A DNA stretch of 64,000 nt from Salinispora oceanensis (lineage in GTDB: Bacteria > Actinomycetota > Actinomycetes > Mycobacteriales > Micromonosporaceae): positions 5,169,424-5,233,423 of the forward strand of contig NZ_KB911579.1 in assembly GCF_000383575.1 (NCBI RefSeq), in the 5' to 3' direction. Positions 25,974 to 35,051 of the stretch are shown piece by piece. The position numbers and the translations under genes are program-made. The notes beneath the pieces are model-generated. The model searched no databases. It worked only from the letters and a program-made list of their open reading frames with translations, and was not told the origin of the DNA. Position 1 is the first letter of the stretch. Every line of letters begins with the position of its first letter.

Positions 25974-28424
25974 CTAGCGCGTCCAGCTCTGCGCCGGGGT
26001 GATCCGCGTCGCCCGCCACGCCGGTAGGACGCTGGCCAGCACCCCGGTCACCACCGCTGCGACCAGTAGCAGAACCAGCTGCACCCCGGGCAGCGCAATG
26101 ACCGGTGTGGCCGTCGGGGCCACGGTGGCGATCGCCCCGACCAGGCCCACCGGCACGCCGATCAGCAGGCCGGTACCGGCACCGATCCCGGTGATGATCA
26201 CCGCCTCGATAGCGAGCATCGCCCATAGTCGCCCGCGCCGAGTGCCGAGCGCCCGCAACAACGCCAGCTCCGGCGTACGCTCGATGACCGACAGGCCCAG
26301 CAGGTTCGCCACGCCGAGCAACGAGATAATCACGGTTACGCCGAGCATCGCGAGTGCCAGCCCGAGCAGGAGGGCGAGCACCTCGGCGAGGTCGCCCCCC
26401 TCGGTGATGCCGCCGCCTAACTCCATCTCCAGATCACCGGTGGTGACCGCGTGCACCCGGTCGGCCAGGGCGGCCCGGTCGAAGTCGGGACCCGCCACCG
26501 CCCAGATCGTGGTGGGGACTGTCGGGACGCCCTGGGCTGCGAGCGCGTCGGCGGAGGCCACCCCGAGGAGTTGCCCCGTGGTGTCGGCCAGCCGGGAGGT
26601 GCGGGCGACAAAGCTCAGGCTCCGGTCACCGACACCGACGCTCACCGGGCTCCCCTCCGGTAGGCCGCGAGCGGTCAGGTACGCCTCGGGCACGAGGAGG
26701 ACCGGCACCTCGGCGGGTGCGGCGAGTTCGGGCGCCAGCCGGTCGACCAGGCTGACGGGCAGGGCCGCGATTCGAGTCGGCGTGGCCTTGCCGGCGTCGG
26801 AGAACCGGGCGTTCACCGTACCCACGGTGGCCGCGGCAGCCAGCTCGGGTACTGCGGCGAGCGCCCGAACCGTGGCACCGTCAACGGGGCCCCCTTCGGT
26901 GTGGGCGCTGACGGCCACCGGATAGCGGGCCGCCAGGTCCGCCTCCACCGTGGCCTGTCCGGTTCTGGCCGCCACGGTCAGGCAGGCGATCAGGGCCGAG
27001 CCAACCGCCACGGCCATCGCCGCCGTGGCGGTCCGTCGGGCGTTCCGGTTCAGGCTGCTGCCGGCCAGGCCAGCGGCGACGCCGAACCGCTCCGACACCC
27101 GGGCAATCGGCTGCAGCAGCATCGCGATCAGCCAGGGTAAGACGAGCAGCAGGCCGGCCGCCAGCAACAGGCCACCGGCGAGGGCCAGCGGCAACGAGCC
27201 ACCGATCCCCGCGACGGCCAGCACCACGATCGCACCGAGCGTGACCACCGCGCCGGCGACCGGGCGACGCGGAGCGCGGACCGCGGCGAATGGCACCTCG
27301 GGCAGTTCCCCGAGCGCCCGGACCGGTGCGACGCCCGCAACGCGTCGGGTTGGCAACCCGACGGCGAACAGCGTGACCAGGATTCCGACCAACACGCTGC
27401 CAGTCAGGGCCAACGGGTTCACCCGCAGGCCACCACCGCCGATGCCGAGCAGGTTGACGCCGAGGTAGCCGACCACGACTCCCGCCGCCGCACCCACGAC
27501 GGCGCCGACCGCACCCACGATGGCGGCCTCAGCCAGCAGGATCCAGCTGACCTGACCTCGGTGCCCGCCGACGAGCCGCAGCAGGGCAGTTTGGCGAACC
27601 CGTTGGGCGGCCACCACCTGGAAGGTGTTGGCGATGACCAGGATGGCGGCCAGCAGGGCCACCGCGACGAGGGCGAGCATCAACACGATCAGCTGGGTAC
27701 TCCCCCCGACGAGGCGTGCGGCGGCCTCGTCCGCCGCGACGGAGGCACGCACCGCCGACGCGCCCGCCGGCAGTCGGCGATCAATCAGGTCGACAGTGGC
27801 CCCGAGCCGGTTCGGGTCGTCGACCGTGACCAGGGCGGCGTGCGGCACGTCGTCGGCGAAGTAGGCCGGGTCGGCGTAGAAGCGGAACGACGCACCAGCC
27901 AACGGACGGAACCCCAAATCGGTGGAGCCGGTCACGGTGACGGTTTCCGGCTTCCCGTCACCCGGCCGGAAGGTCAACCGGTCGCCGACGCCCACCCCCA
28001 ACTCGTCGAGGGTCCGCTGGTCCGCGACTACCTGCTCCGGGCCGGTAGGCCACGAGCCACGGTCCAGGTCAAACCAGCGGACCGCGACGGTGGCGGCGAT
28101 GCTCTGCACAGTCGCGGAACCGCGGCGCTCGCCACTGACGACACTCACCGTTCGCGCGAACTGCGGGTCGACCGTGCGGACGTTCGAGACCTCCGCCACC
28201 GTCCGGTGCCAACCCGGGTCGGAGGTCGAGTCCGCCACGGCGACGATGTCGGCCGTGGTGAGCGGCGCCGCCGCGGTGCGACGTAGGCCCTCGCCGGCGG
28301 TGGCGACGAAGGTGGCGGTGGCGACGAGGAACCCCGTCGCCAGCAGAACCGCGACGATGATCGCCAGGAACCGGGTCGGATGGGTACGGACCTGCGCCCA
28401 GGCCAGTGCGACGATCGCCCTCAT
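25974..28424 (-). CDS. ABC transporter permease with two FtsX/MacB domains
   Basis: An 816-aa permease with an N-terminal helix, an extracytoplasmic MacB-type domain (about residues 45-240), one FtsX transmembrane block (about 250-440), a second extracytoplasmic domain, and a C-terminal FtsX block (about 680-805). This ten-helix layout is typical of actinobacterial exporters or mechanotransmitters of the type VII/MacB class. Its ATG overlaps the ATPase stop (28421-28424), so the two are coupled. The neighbouring two-component system suggests induction by a peptide or envelope stress. Confidence 0.9.
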   Translation of the reverse strand: MRAIVALAWAQVRTHPTRFLAIIVAVLLATGFLVATATFVATAGEGLRRTAAAPLTTADIVAVADSTSDPGWHRTVAEVSNVRTVDPQFARTVSVVSGERRGSATVQSIAATVAVRWFDLDRGSWPTGPEQVVADQRTLDELGVGVGDRLTFRPGDGKPETVTVTGSTDLGFRPLAGASFRFYADPAYFADDVPHAALVTVDDPNRLGATVDLIDRRLPAGASAVRASVAADEAAARLVGGSTQLIVLMLALVAVALLAAILVIANTFQVVAAQRVRQTALLRLVGGHRGQVSWILLAEAAIVGAVGAVVGAAAGVVVGYLGVNLLGIGGGGLRVNPLALTGSVLVGILVTLFAVGLPTRRVAGVAPVRALGELPEVPFAAVRAPRRPVAGAVVTLGAIVVLAVAGIGGSLPLALAGGLLLAAGLLLVLPWLIAMLLQPIARVSERFGVAAGLAGSSLNRNARRTATAAMAVAVGSALIACLTVAARTGQATVEADLAARYPVAVSAHTEGGPVDGATVRALAAVPELAAAATVGTVNARFSDAGKATPTRIAALPVSLVDRLAPELAAPAEVPVLLVPEAYLTARGLPEGSPVSVGVGDRSLSFVARTSRLADTTGQLLGVASADALAAQGVPTVPTTIWAVAGPDFDRAALADRVHAVTTGDLEMELGGGITEGGDLAEVLALLLGLALAMLGVTVIISLLGVANLLGLSVIERTPELALLRALGTRRGRLWAMLAIEAVIITGIGAGTGLLIGVPVGLVGAIATVAPTATPVIALPGVQLVLLLVAAVVTGVLASVLPAWRATRITPAQSWTR

Positions 28425-29164
28425 AGCGTCACCGCGGCCAGCGAGGCGAGGATGGCGTCCCGGGTGGGCTGGCGCAGTTCGTCGCGGATCCGGCCGTCGG
28501 CCATCACCAGGGCCCGATCGGCGTGCGCCGCGGCGCCGGGGTCGTGGGTCACCATGATGATCGTCTGCCCGTACCGCCGCGCCGCGTCCCGCAGGCCGGC
28601 CAGCAGGGCCCGCCCGGTGGCGATATCCAGCGCACCGGTCGGTTCGTCGGCGAACACGACCCCGGGCTGGGCCAACAGGGCCCGGGCTACCGCGACCCGT
28701 TGCTGCTCACCCCCGGACAGCTCGGCCGGGCGGTGCTCCAGCCGGTCGCCGATCCGCAACCAGTCGCTGATGATCTGCAGCCGCACCGGGTCAACCGGCC
28801 TGCCGGCGAGCCGCAGCGGAAGCGTGATGTTCTGTCGAGCGGTCAGCGTGGGCAGCAGATTGAACGCCTGGAAGATGAAGCCGATCCGATCCCGCCGCAG
28901 ATCCGTCAGCGCACGGTCGTCCAGCCCCGCCAACGGCATGCCAGCCACCCGGACCGAGCCCTCGGTGGGGGTGTCCAATCCAGCCAGCAGCTGCATCAAC
29001 GTGGTCTTTCCGGAGCCGGAGGGACCCATGATGGCGGTGAACTCACCGACCGCGAAATCGGCGGAGACCCCGTCCACCGCCCGAATCGCGGACTCGCCGG
29101 CACCGTACGTCTTGTAGACGTCTCGGCAGCTGACCATGTCGGCACCCGCCGTCTGCATCACCAT
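28421..29164 (-). CDS. ABC transporter ATP-binding protein (MacB/LolD type)
   Basis: A 247-aa ATPase with Walker A GPSGSGKTT, Q-loop FIFQAFNLLP, signature LSGGEQQRVAVARALL, Walker B VVFADEPTGALD and switch VTHDPGAAAHAD. Three closely spaced ATGs are possible (29164, 29158 and 29137). The first follows GGTGAA, a weak site, and is reported. It powers the overlapping FtsX permease and is divergent from a histidine kinase gene. Confidence 0.9.
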   Translation of the reverse strand: MVMQTAGADMVSCRDVYKTYGAGESAIRAVDGVSADFAVGEFTAIMGPSGSGKTTLMQLLAGLDTPTEGSVRVAGMPLAGLDDRALTDLRRDRIGFIFQAFNLLPTLTARQNITLPLRLAGRPVDPVRLQIISDWLRIGDRLEHRPAELSGGEQQRVAVARALLAQPGVVFADEPTGALDIATGRALLAGLRDAARRYGQTIIMVTHDPGAAAHADRALVMADGRIRDELRQPTRDAILASLAAVTL

Positions 29165-29231
29165 TTCACCGACGGTAGGCAGGCTCCCGGCCGGGCACAT
29201 CCGTCCGGGGCATCGCCCTTCCCCCATGGAC

Positions 29232-29261
29232 CGATACCCTGGTATCGAGGCTTCGGTATCG
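29232..29261. promoter_or_regulatory. Palindrome plus repeat, probable operator
   Basis: CGATACC-CT-GGTATCG at 29232-29247 is a perfect 7-bp inverted repeat, and a further GGTATCG occurs at 29255-29261. It lies between the divergent ABC exporter and kinase genes, about 70 nt from either start. Confidence 0.55.
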
Positions 29262-29312
29262 TCCGGGGAAGCAGCAATTCCCCAGCAGCAGTTCCCCAAA
29301 TACCCTGAACGA

Positions 29313-30449
29313 GTGCGGGTCGAAACGAAGCGGGCGCTGGTGGTTGACGCCGGCAGCGCGCTCGCCGCCGTGGCCGGCTGTTTGGGGCTCGGCCTCATCG
29401 GACTACCGGCCTGGTACTGGTCGGCGGCGCTGGCCTCGTTGCTGGCGATCCGCCGGGTCGCACCGCTGACCATGCTCGGGCTCGCGGCGCTCAGCTCGGG
29501 CATACAGGTGCTGGTGACGCAGAGCGTCTTCGTCCCCGGCGACCTCGTCGGCCTGGTCGCCATTCACGCAGTCGCCGCACACGCCACCGAGCGGATGCGG
29601 CACGCCGGCCTCCTACTTGGCGTGATCGGCGCCCTGGCGGTGACCGGCTACGCCCTGCACACCGTGCCGAATTGGTCGGGCGGCGCCGGGCTGCTCGGCG
29701 GCGTGATCGTGGCGACGTCGCTCGCCGCCTGGTCAACCGGGTTGCGGCACCGCCAGCAGCGCAGTGCCGTGGAGCATGCCGAGCACCGCCGGCGACTCGC
29801 CGAAGCGGAGAGCGCCGTCCGCTCCCAACTCGCGGTACACGAGGAGCGGACCCGGATCAACCGCGAGATGCACGACATCATCGCGCACTCGCTCTCCTCG
29901 ATCATCGCGCAGGCCGAGGGTGGGCGGGTCGCCGCCCGCGCCGACGCCGTCGTCGCCGGTCCCCTGTTCGACCAGATCGCGGGCACCGGTCGGGAAGCAC
30001 TCACCGACGTCAAGCGCCTACTCAGCACCGTCGCCGAGGCGGGCGACGAGTTGGACGCCAAGGGGCTACTCGCGCTACCCGCGCTACTGACCAGCGTCGC
30101 CGCTGCTGGTCTCCCGGTGACCCTGACCACGGAGGGAGCCGAGCAGCCCCTCGGGCCCGGGATGGACCTCGCCGTCTACCGGGTGATCCAGGAGTCGCTC
30201 ACCAACGTCATCAAGCACGCACCCCGGCGACAGGCACACCTACGGCTACGCTGGCAGCCTGACCTCCTCACCGTCACCGTGACGAGCCCATTGGGGGAGC
30301 ATGATGGCGGGATGCCGGTGCCGGGGCAGGGCCTTGCCGGCATCCGGCAGCGTTGCGCGCTGTTCAACGGAGGCTGCACGGTGACCACCGGGGCAGAATT
30401 CACGGTCACCACCCGGTGGCCGCTGGCCCAGGAGGGAACGCTGCCGTGA
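29313..30449 (+). CDS. Sensor histidine kinase (NarL-partner type)
   Basis: A 378-aa kinase with four to five membrane helices (about residues 10-130), a coiled linker, and the HisKA_3 His in RTRINREMHDIIAHSLSSII. The HATPase has YRVIQESLTNVIKHAP and GQGLAGIRQR. The GTG at 29313 is preferred since an in-frame ATG at 29226 would place the palindromic operator inside the coding region. The stop overlaps the next start (GTGA). It probably senses the substrate of the divergent ABC exporter. Confidence 0.85.
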   Translation: MRVETKRALVVDAGSALAAVAGCLGLGLIGLPAWYWSAALASLLAIRRVAPLTMLGLAALSSGIQVLVTQSVFVPGDLVGLVAIHAVAAHATERMRHAGLLLGVIGALAVTGYALHTVPNWSGGAGLLGGVIVATSLAAWSTGLRHRQQRSAVEHAEHRRRLAEAESAVRSQLAVHEERTRINREMHDIIAHSLSSIIAQAEGGRVAARADAVVAGPLFDQIAGTGREALTDVKRLLSTVAEAGDELDAKGLLALPALLTSVAAAGLPVTLTTEGAEQPLGPGMDLAVYRVIQESLTNVIKHAPRRQAHLRLRWQPDLLTVTVTSPLGEHDGGMPVPGQGLAGIRQRCALFNGGCTVTTGAEFTVTTRWPLAQEGTLP

Positions 30450-31102
30450 GCGAGCCGCCCATCACGGTGCTCATCGCCGACGACCAGGACCTCGTCCGTG
30501 CGGGGTTCACACTCGTCGTCAACTCCGCCGCCGACCTACGGGTGGTCGCCACCGCCGCCACCGGCGCGGAAGCGGTCTCCCTCGCCGCCGCGCACCAGCC
30601 GGACGTCATTCTGATGGATATCCGGATGCCCCACACCGACGGTATTACCGCCACCCGGGCCATCCTCGCCGTCCCCGATCCCCGCCCGAAGATCATCGCG
30701 CTGACCACGTACGACAGCGACGACTACGCGACCCGAATCCTCAACGCCGGCGCCAGTGGCTACCTGCTCAAGGATTCGACCGCCGAGGCGCTCACCGCGG
30801 CCATTCGCACCGTGCACCGGGGGGAGGTGGTCCTCGCACCCGCGACCACCCGACGCCTGGCCGCCGGTCAGGTCGAGCCGGGACAGGCTCAGCGGAGCAC
30901 CGCCATTGACGACCTGACCGCGCGGGAGCGCGATGTCTTCCACCTGATCGTGGCAGGAGCGAGCAACGCCGAGATCGCCCGACGGCTACACCTCGCCGAG
31001 GTCACGGTGAAGACCCACGTCGGCCGGGTACTGGCGAAACTCGGCGTCCGGGACCGCGTCAACATCGTGATCTGGGCCTACCGTAACGACGTCGTCCACT
31101 GA
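30446..31102 (+). CDS. NarL/LuxR-family response regulator
   Basis: A 218-aa response regulator: ADDQDL acidic pair, phospho-acceptor Asp in VILMDIRMP, and LuxR helix-turn-helix in LTARERDVFHLIVAGASNAE. The GTG start at 30446 overlaps the kinase stop. Cognate to the upstream kinase; the nearby palindrome at 29232 is a candidate target. Confidence 0.92.
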   Translation: MSEPPITVLIADDQDLVRAGFTLVVNSAADLRVVATAATGAEAVSLAAAHQPDVILMDIRMPHTDGITATRAILAVPDPRPKIIALTTYDSDDYATRILNAGASGYLLKDSTAEALTAAIRTVHRGEVVLAPATTRRLAAGQVEPGQAQRSTAIDDLTARERDVFHLIVAGASNAEIARRLHLAEVTVKTHVGRVLAKLGVRDRVNIVIWAYRNDVVH

Positions 31103-31774
31103 GCCTTCCCGCGTAGCGGGTCGGAACGTTGGGTGATCAGGTGGCTTGTTGGTGGTCGGTGTGGGGGTGCCATGCTGCTGGCCGCCCGGGTGACGGTGGG
31201 AGCGGCTGGTGTCGACCGGCCGCCCGGCCAGCGTTGGTTTCGCTGTCGAGCTGCCCCACCGGCGGGACCGACGCCAAGGCTCGACCCGGGCTACCGCGAG
31301 CAGGTGTTATCAGCCGGAATAGACCGAGGTGTCGATCGAGGCAGGTGCGCCGCCACGAGTCGACCAACACGGACGCACCGGCTCCACTGGCGCAGACGTG
31401 GTCGGCGCGGTCCTTCAACGGTGACCAGAGGCGGCCCGCGCAGTCCTTCGGCGGCAGGCCAGGCACCGGCGGGCTGCTGGCCGGACGGGCCCGGGGTATT
31501 CCCACGCCCCAGCTATGAGGGCAGCTCGACAGCGGGCGGCACAGCACCGCCTGGTCACGGCAGGACAACGTCCGGTCGCCCGACCGGCCGCCCGGGCGGG
31601 TCAGTGAGGAGGGTGGTTCTACCAACCCGTGTCTTTGCGCCCAGGCGTCCGTCGGATCCCGCAACCCGGTGACCTCGACGAGGCCCACCGCGTACTGTCT
31701 TCCTGAACGGCTGGCCATGGCAGGCACACCGCGTTTGCCGGACGGCCGAAGCCCGTGCCGACTTGGGGTGAGCA
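31103..31774. other. 672-bp stretch with no supported gene
   Basis: No frame here shows a recognisable domain. The translations are rich in Arg, Pro and Gly, with the composition expected of noncoding or decayed GC-rich DNA. Open frames on both strands overlap each other and lack ribosome sites. It may be a remnant of a lost gene or insertion, but no inverted ends or transposase motif were found. Confidence 0.5.
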
Positions 31775-32632
31775 TTGAACACGAGCCCGAATCGCTGCGT
31801 CCTGATCACTGGAACGTCCTCCGGCATCGGACTGGCCACCGCCGTCGCCTGCGCCCGAGCAGGCTGGACGACCGTGGCCACGATGCGGGACACCAGAAAG
31901 GCGGAGGCGCTGAACGCCGCCGCGGCGAACGCCGGAGTGTCCCTGGACATCCGTGCCCTCGACGTCACCGGCGAGTCGGTCCGGGAGGGTATCGACTCGG
32001 TGGCGGCCGAGCACGGCCGGCTCGACGCCGTGATCAACAATGCTGGCGCCGCGTACCTCGGCACCATCGAGAACGATGACCTCGCCGACATCCGAGCCTG
32101 CCTCGAAGTGAACTTCTTCGGTGTGATCCAGGTGTCCCAGGCGGCGATGCCGCACCTGCGGGCCAACGGCGGCCGCCTCCTGACCATCAGCAGCGTCGGT
32201 GGCAGCGTCGGGCAGCCCTTCAACGAGGCGTACTGTGCCGCCAAATTCGCCGTCGAGGGCTTCATGCAATCGCTGGCGCCGGTCGCCCGGACGGTTGGCG
32301 TGCAGGTCGGTGTCGTCGAGCCGGCCGCGGTGACCAGCGAGTTCGTGGCCAACGCCAACGTGGACGTCGCGGCCATGGTGGCGGAGGCCGGGCCGTACGC
32401 ACCGGCGCTGACCGCGTACGCACAACGAGTCCAGTCGATGTACGAGGCAGACACCGGCAAGCCCCAGACGTCCGACGAGGTCGCAGCTGTGGTCATGGAG
32501 GCTCTGACCGCGCCGGAGATGCCCTTCCGGACGCAGACCTCGAACGAGGCGCGTGACTTTGTGGGCCAGTCACTGTCGGACCTCAATGGTTCGGCCGTCC
32601 TGGCGGAGACCCGGAGCTGGGTCGGCCAGTAG
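31775..32632 (+). CDS. Short-chain dehydrogenase/reductase
   Basis: A 285-aa classical SDR: NAD(P) motif ITGTSSGIGLA (residues 10-20), NNAGAAYLG, catalytic Ser in TISSVGG and Tyr/Lys in YCAAKFAVEG. Substrate unknown. The TTG start at 31775 is used since GGGGTGA lies just ahead and the fold begins 8 residues later. Its 3' end overlaps the convergent MFS gene by 50 nt. Confidence 0.85.
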   Translation: MNTSPNRCVLITGTSSGIGLATAVACARAGWTTVATMRDTRKAEALNAAAANAGVSLDIRALDVTGESVREGIDSVAAEHGRLDAVINNAGAAYLGTIENDDLADIRACLEVNFFGVIQVSQAAMPHLRANGGRLLTISSVGGSVGQPFNEAYCAAKFAVEGFMQSLAPVARTVGVQVGVVEPAAVTSEFVANANVDVAAMVAEAGPYAPALTAYAQRVQSMYEADTGKPQTSDEVAAVVMEALTAPEMPFRTQTSNEARDFVGQSLSDLNGSAVLAETRSWVGQ

Positions 32633-34205
32633 GGACGGCACTCTCCTGATCGAAGTGGGGTGGGGCCGAGCTGGAGGAAGCCGACCGCTCCGGCGTCGGA
32701 CGAACCCGGCGCAACAGCGACGCGGACAGCACGGCGAGGAGCACCGCCAGCCCGGCGCTCACCCCGCCGGCGGTGTTGAAGCCACTGGTGAACGCGGCCC
32801 GCGCCGCTTCCAGCAGCGCCGCGCCAGCCGGCTCGGGCAGCTGCTCGGCGACGACGATGGCGCCGGCGAGAGATTCCGCCGCCACCTCGCCGGCAGCTCC
32901 CGGCAGGCCCACCGGGATGGCGGTGGCGACCGCACTGCGGTAGACCGCTGTCCCGACGCTGCCCAGCAGCGCGACACCGAGCGCGACACCGAGTTCGGTG
33001 CTGGTCTCGGAGATCGACGATGCGGACCCGGCCCGCTGTGGTGGGGCGGTCCCGATGATCAGGTCGGTACCCAACACGGCCCCGGGGCCGAACCCGAAGT
33101 AGACGAGCACCAGGCCGAGCACGGCCAGGCCGAGCCCGCCGACACTGCCCACCAGGCCGATCAACGAGTAGCCGACCGCCGCGAGCGCCATGCCGCCAGC
33201 CACCACGTAGCCCGGTGTGACGCGCCGTGCGAGCAGCGGCGCCAGCATCGACCCGAGCAGCATGGCGATCGCGTACGGCAACATCCACAGGCCGGCTCGC
33301 AGCGGGGAGAGGCCCGCGACGAGTTGGGCGTACTGCGCGAAGAGCAGCGCGATGCCGCCGAGGGTGGTCCCACCGACCAGCATGATGAGCAGAGCCGCGC
33401 TGAAGGTGCGGTTGGCGAAGAGGCGGACCTCCAGCAGCGGGTGGGCGAGCCGGCGCTGCCGGCGGACGAAGACCGCACCGACCACGAGGCCGACCAGCAT
33501 GGCCAACGGCGGCGCCACACCGAGGCCGTCCTTGGCCAGCTCCTTGAGGCCCCAGACGACCGGTAGGACGGTGACCAGGGAGAGCACGACGCTCACCAGG
33601 TCCAATCGGCCGGCGTCAGGGTTTCGGTACTCCGGCAACAGGACCGGCGCGGCGATCAGCAGTACGGCCATCACGGGTACGGCTAGCAGGAACACCGAGC
33701 CCCACCAGAAGGATTCGAGCAGGGCCCCGCCGACCAGTGGGCCGAGGATCGAACCGATCATGAAACAGCCCATCCAGATCCCGATGGCCATGGTGCGCTG
33801 CTGCGGATTGCTGAACATGTTGCTGATCAGCGACAGGGTGGACGGCATCAGCGTCGCGCCGGCGACCCCCAGCAGCCCCCGCGTACCGATCAGCATCTCG
33901 GCGCTGTGCGAGTACGCGGCGACGATTGAGGCCAGGCCGAAGGCAGCGGCTCCGACCATCAGCAGCCGTCGTCGACCGATCCGGTCACCGAGGGTGCCCA
34001 TCGTGACCAAGAATCCGGCGATCATGAACCCGTAGCTGTCCATAATCCACAACAGTTGGGCGGCGTCCGGCGCCAGATCGGCGCTCAACTGCGGTAATGC
34101 CAGGTAGAGCACGTTGAGGTCAAGTGCCAGCAGCAGCGTGGGCAGGGCGAGCACCGCGAGTCCAACCCACTCCCGCCGGCCAGCCCGACTGTCGTTGATG
34201 TTCAT
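32583..34205 (-). CDS. DHA2-family (EmrB/QacA-type) MFS efflux transporter
   Basis: A 540-aa, 14-helix proton-coupled drug efflux protein. It has LDLNVLYLALPQL in helix 1, the MFS motif A GTLGDRIGRRRLLM and motif C GATLMPSTLSLISNM. The ATG at 34205 follows GGAGGACCCTGA. It probably exports cationic or hydrophobic drugs; it might serve a secondary metabolite, but proximity to the enediyne locus is only about 7 kb and unconvincing. Confidence 0.9.
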   Translation of the reverse strand: MNINDSRAGRREWVGLAVLALPTLLLALDLNVLYLALPQLSADLAPDAAQLLWIMDSYGFMIAGFLVTMGTLGDRIGRRRLLMVGAAAFGLASIVAAYSHSAEMLIGTRGLLGVAGATLMPSTLSLISNMFSNPQQRTMAIGIWMGCFMIGSILGPLVGGALLESFWWGSVFLLAVPVMAVLLIAAPVLLPEYRNPDAGRLDLVSVVLSLVTVLPVVWGLKELAKDGLGVAPPLAMLVGLVVGAVFVRRQRRLAHPLLEVRLFANRTFSAALLIMLVGGTTLGGIALLFAQYAQLVAGLSPLRAGLWMLPYAIAMLLGSMLAPLLARRVTPGYVVAGGMALAAVGYSLIGLVGSVGGLGLAVLGLVLVYFGFGPGAVLGTDLIIGTAPPQRAGSASSISETSTELGVALGVALLGSVGTAVYRSAVATAIPVGLPGAAGEVAAESLAGAIVVAEQLPEPAGAALLEAARAAFTSGFNTAGGVSAGLAVLLAVLSASLLRRVRPTPERSASSSSAPPHFDQESAVPTGRPSSGSPPGRPNH

Positions 34206-34242
34206 CAGGGTCCTCCGTCGGGTACGCGCACCGGCCCCAGCT

Positions 34243-34911
34243 CTACCCGTCGTAGTCGTCATGCAGCCGCCACCAGCTGTACGGTGTGCCCTGCGGCCGC
34301 CCGTCCGGAGTGTCCTCCCAGGCCTCCTGCCGACCCAGCGGGGTCAGGTCGAGCAGGGTCCAGTTGCTACCGAGGGCCTCTACGCCGCGGCCGGTGGTGA
34401 AGTATGTGCGGTACACATCGTCGCCGTCGCGCAGGAAGACGCTCAGGCCAAAGGACTCCCCCGCCTCCGACGTCAGCCCGAAGTCGGCGTTGAAGTCGGT
34501 GCCGTAGGACGAGTACCAGGGCAACGTCCAGCCCATCTGCTCCTGGAAGGGCGTGATCTCAGCCCGGGGCGCCCGCGAGATCAACGCGAGTGTGGTGTCC
34601 CGCGCGTTGAGGTGGGCCGGGTGCCCGAGGTTGTCCACGAACATGGAGCAGCCCTCGCAGTGGTGCGACGAGCCGGGCGTGAACATGAAGTGGTAGACGA
34701 CCAGCTGTCGCCGTCCCTCGAACACGTCGGCGAGCCCGACCGGGCCGGCGGGCCCCTCAAAGACGTACGGCTGCTCGATGCGCGTCATCGGCAGTCGGCG
34801 GCGCTCCGCGGCGAGCGCGTCCCGGGCTCGGGTCGCCTCCTTCTCCTTGACCAGTAGCCGCTCTTGCGCGGCCTGCCACTCCTGGGCGGACACAACCGGT
34901 GGCAGGTTCAC
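34243..34911 (-). CDS. DUF899-family thioredoxin-like protein
   Basis: A 222-aa protein with the DUF899 hallmarks: VVSAQEWQAAQERLLVKEKE at the N-terminus, YHFMFTPGSSHHCEGCSMF with a CxxC, and FNADFGL. The fold is thioredoxin-like with unknown function. The GTG at 34911 is preserved by the GGAG ribosome site 7 nt ahead. It precedes the MFS gene in the same direction with a 37-nt gap, and is divergent from the SARP gene. Confidence 0.85.
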   Translation of the reverse strand: MNLPPVVSAQEWQAAQERLLVKEKEATRARDALAAERRRLPMTRIEQPYVFEGPAGPVGLADVFEGRRQLVVYHFMFTPGSSHHCEGCSMFVDNLGHPAHLNARDTTLALISRAPRAEITPFQEQMGWTLPWYSSYGTDFNADFGLTSEAGESFGLSVFLRDGDDVYRTYFTTGRGVEALGSNWTLLDLTPLGRQEAWEDTPDGRPQGTPYSWWRLHDDYDG

Positions 34912-35051
34912 GATCTTTCTCCGTTCCTGGGGTACGGCCGGTGGGTTCCGGCTTTCTGGTCCACCCTGTCCGGCGGCACTCTCGGTCCACTCCCAGTCCA
35001 CTCCCGGCGATTTCACGGCCGTTGTCGGGGTGCTGGGTTACGGTTGCCCCC

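Noticed and set aside
31555..33288. A 577-residue minus-strand frame across the SDR and part of the MFS gene
   Set aside because: Conflicts with two well-supported genes and shows shadow composition.
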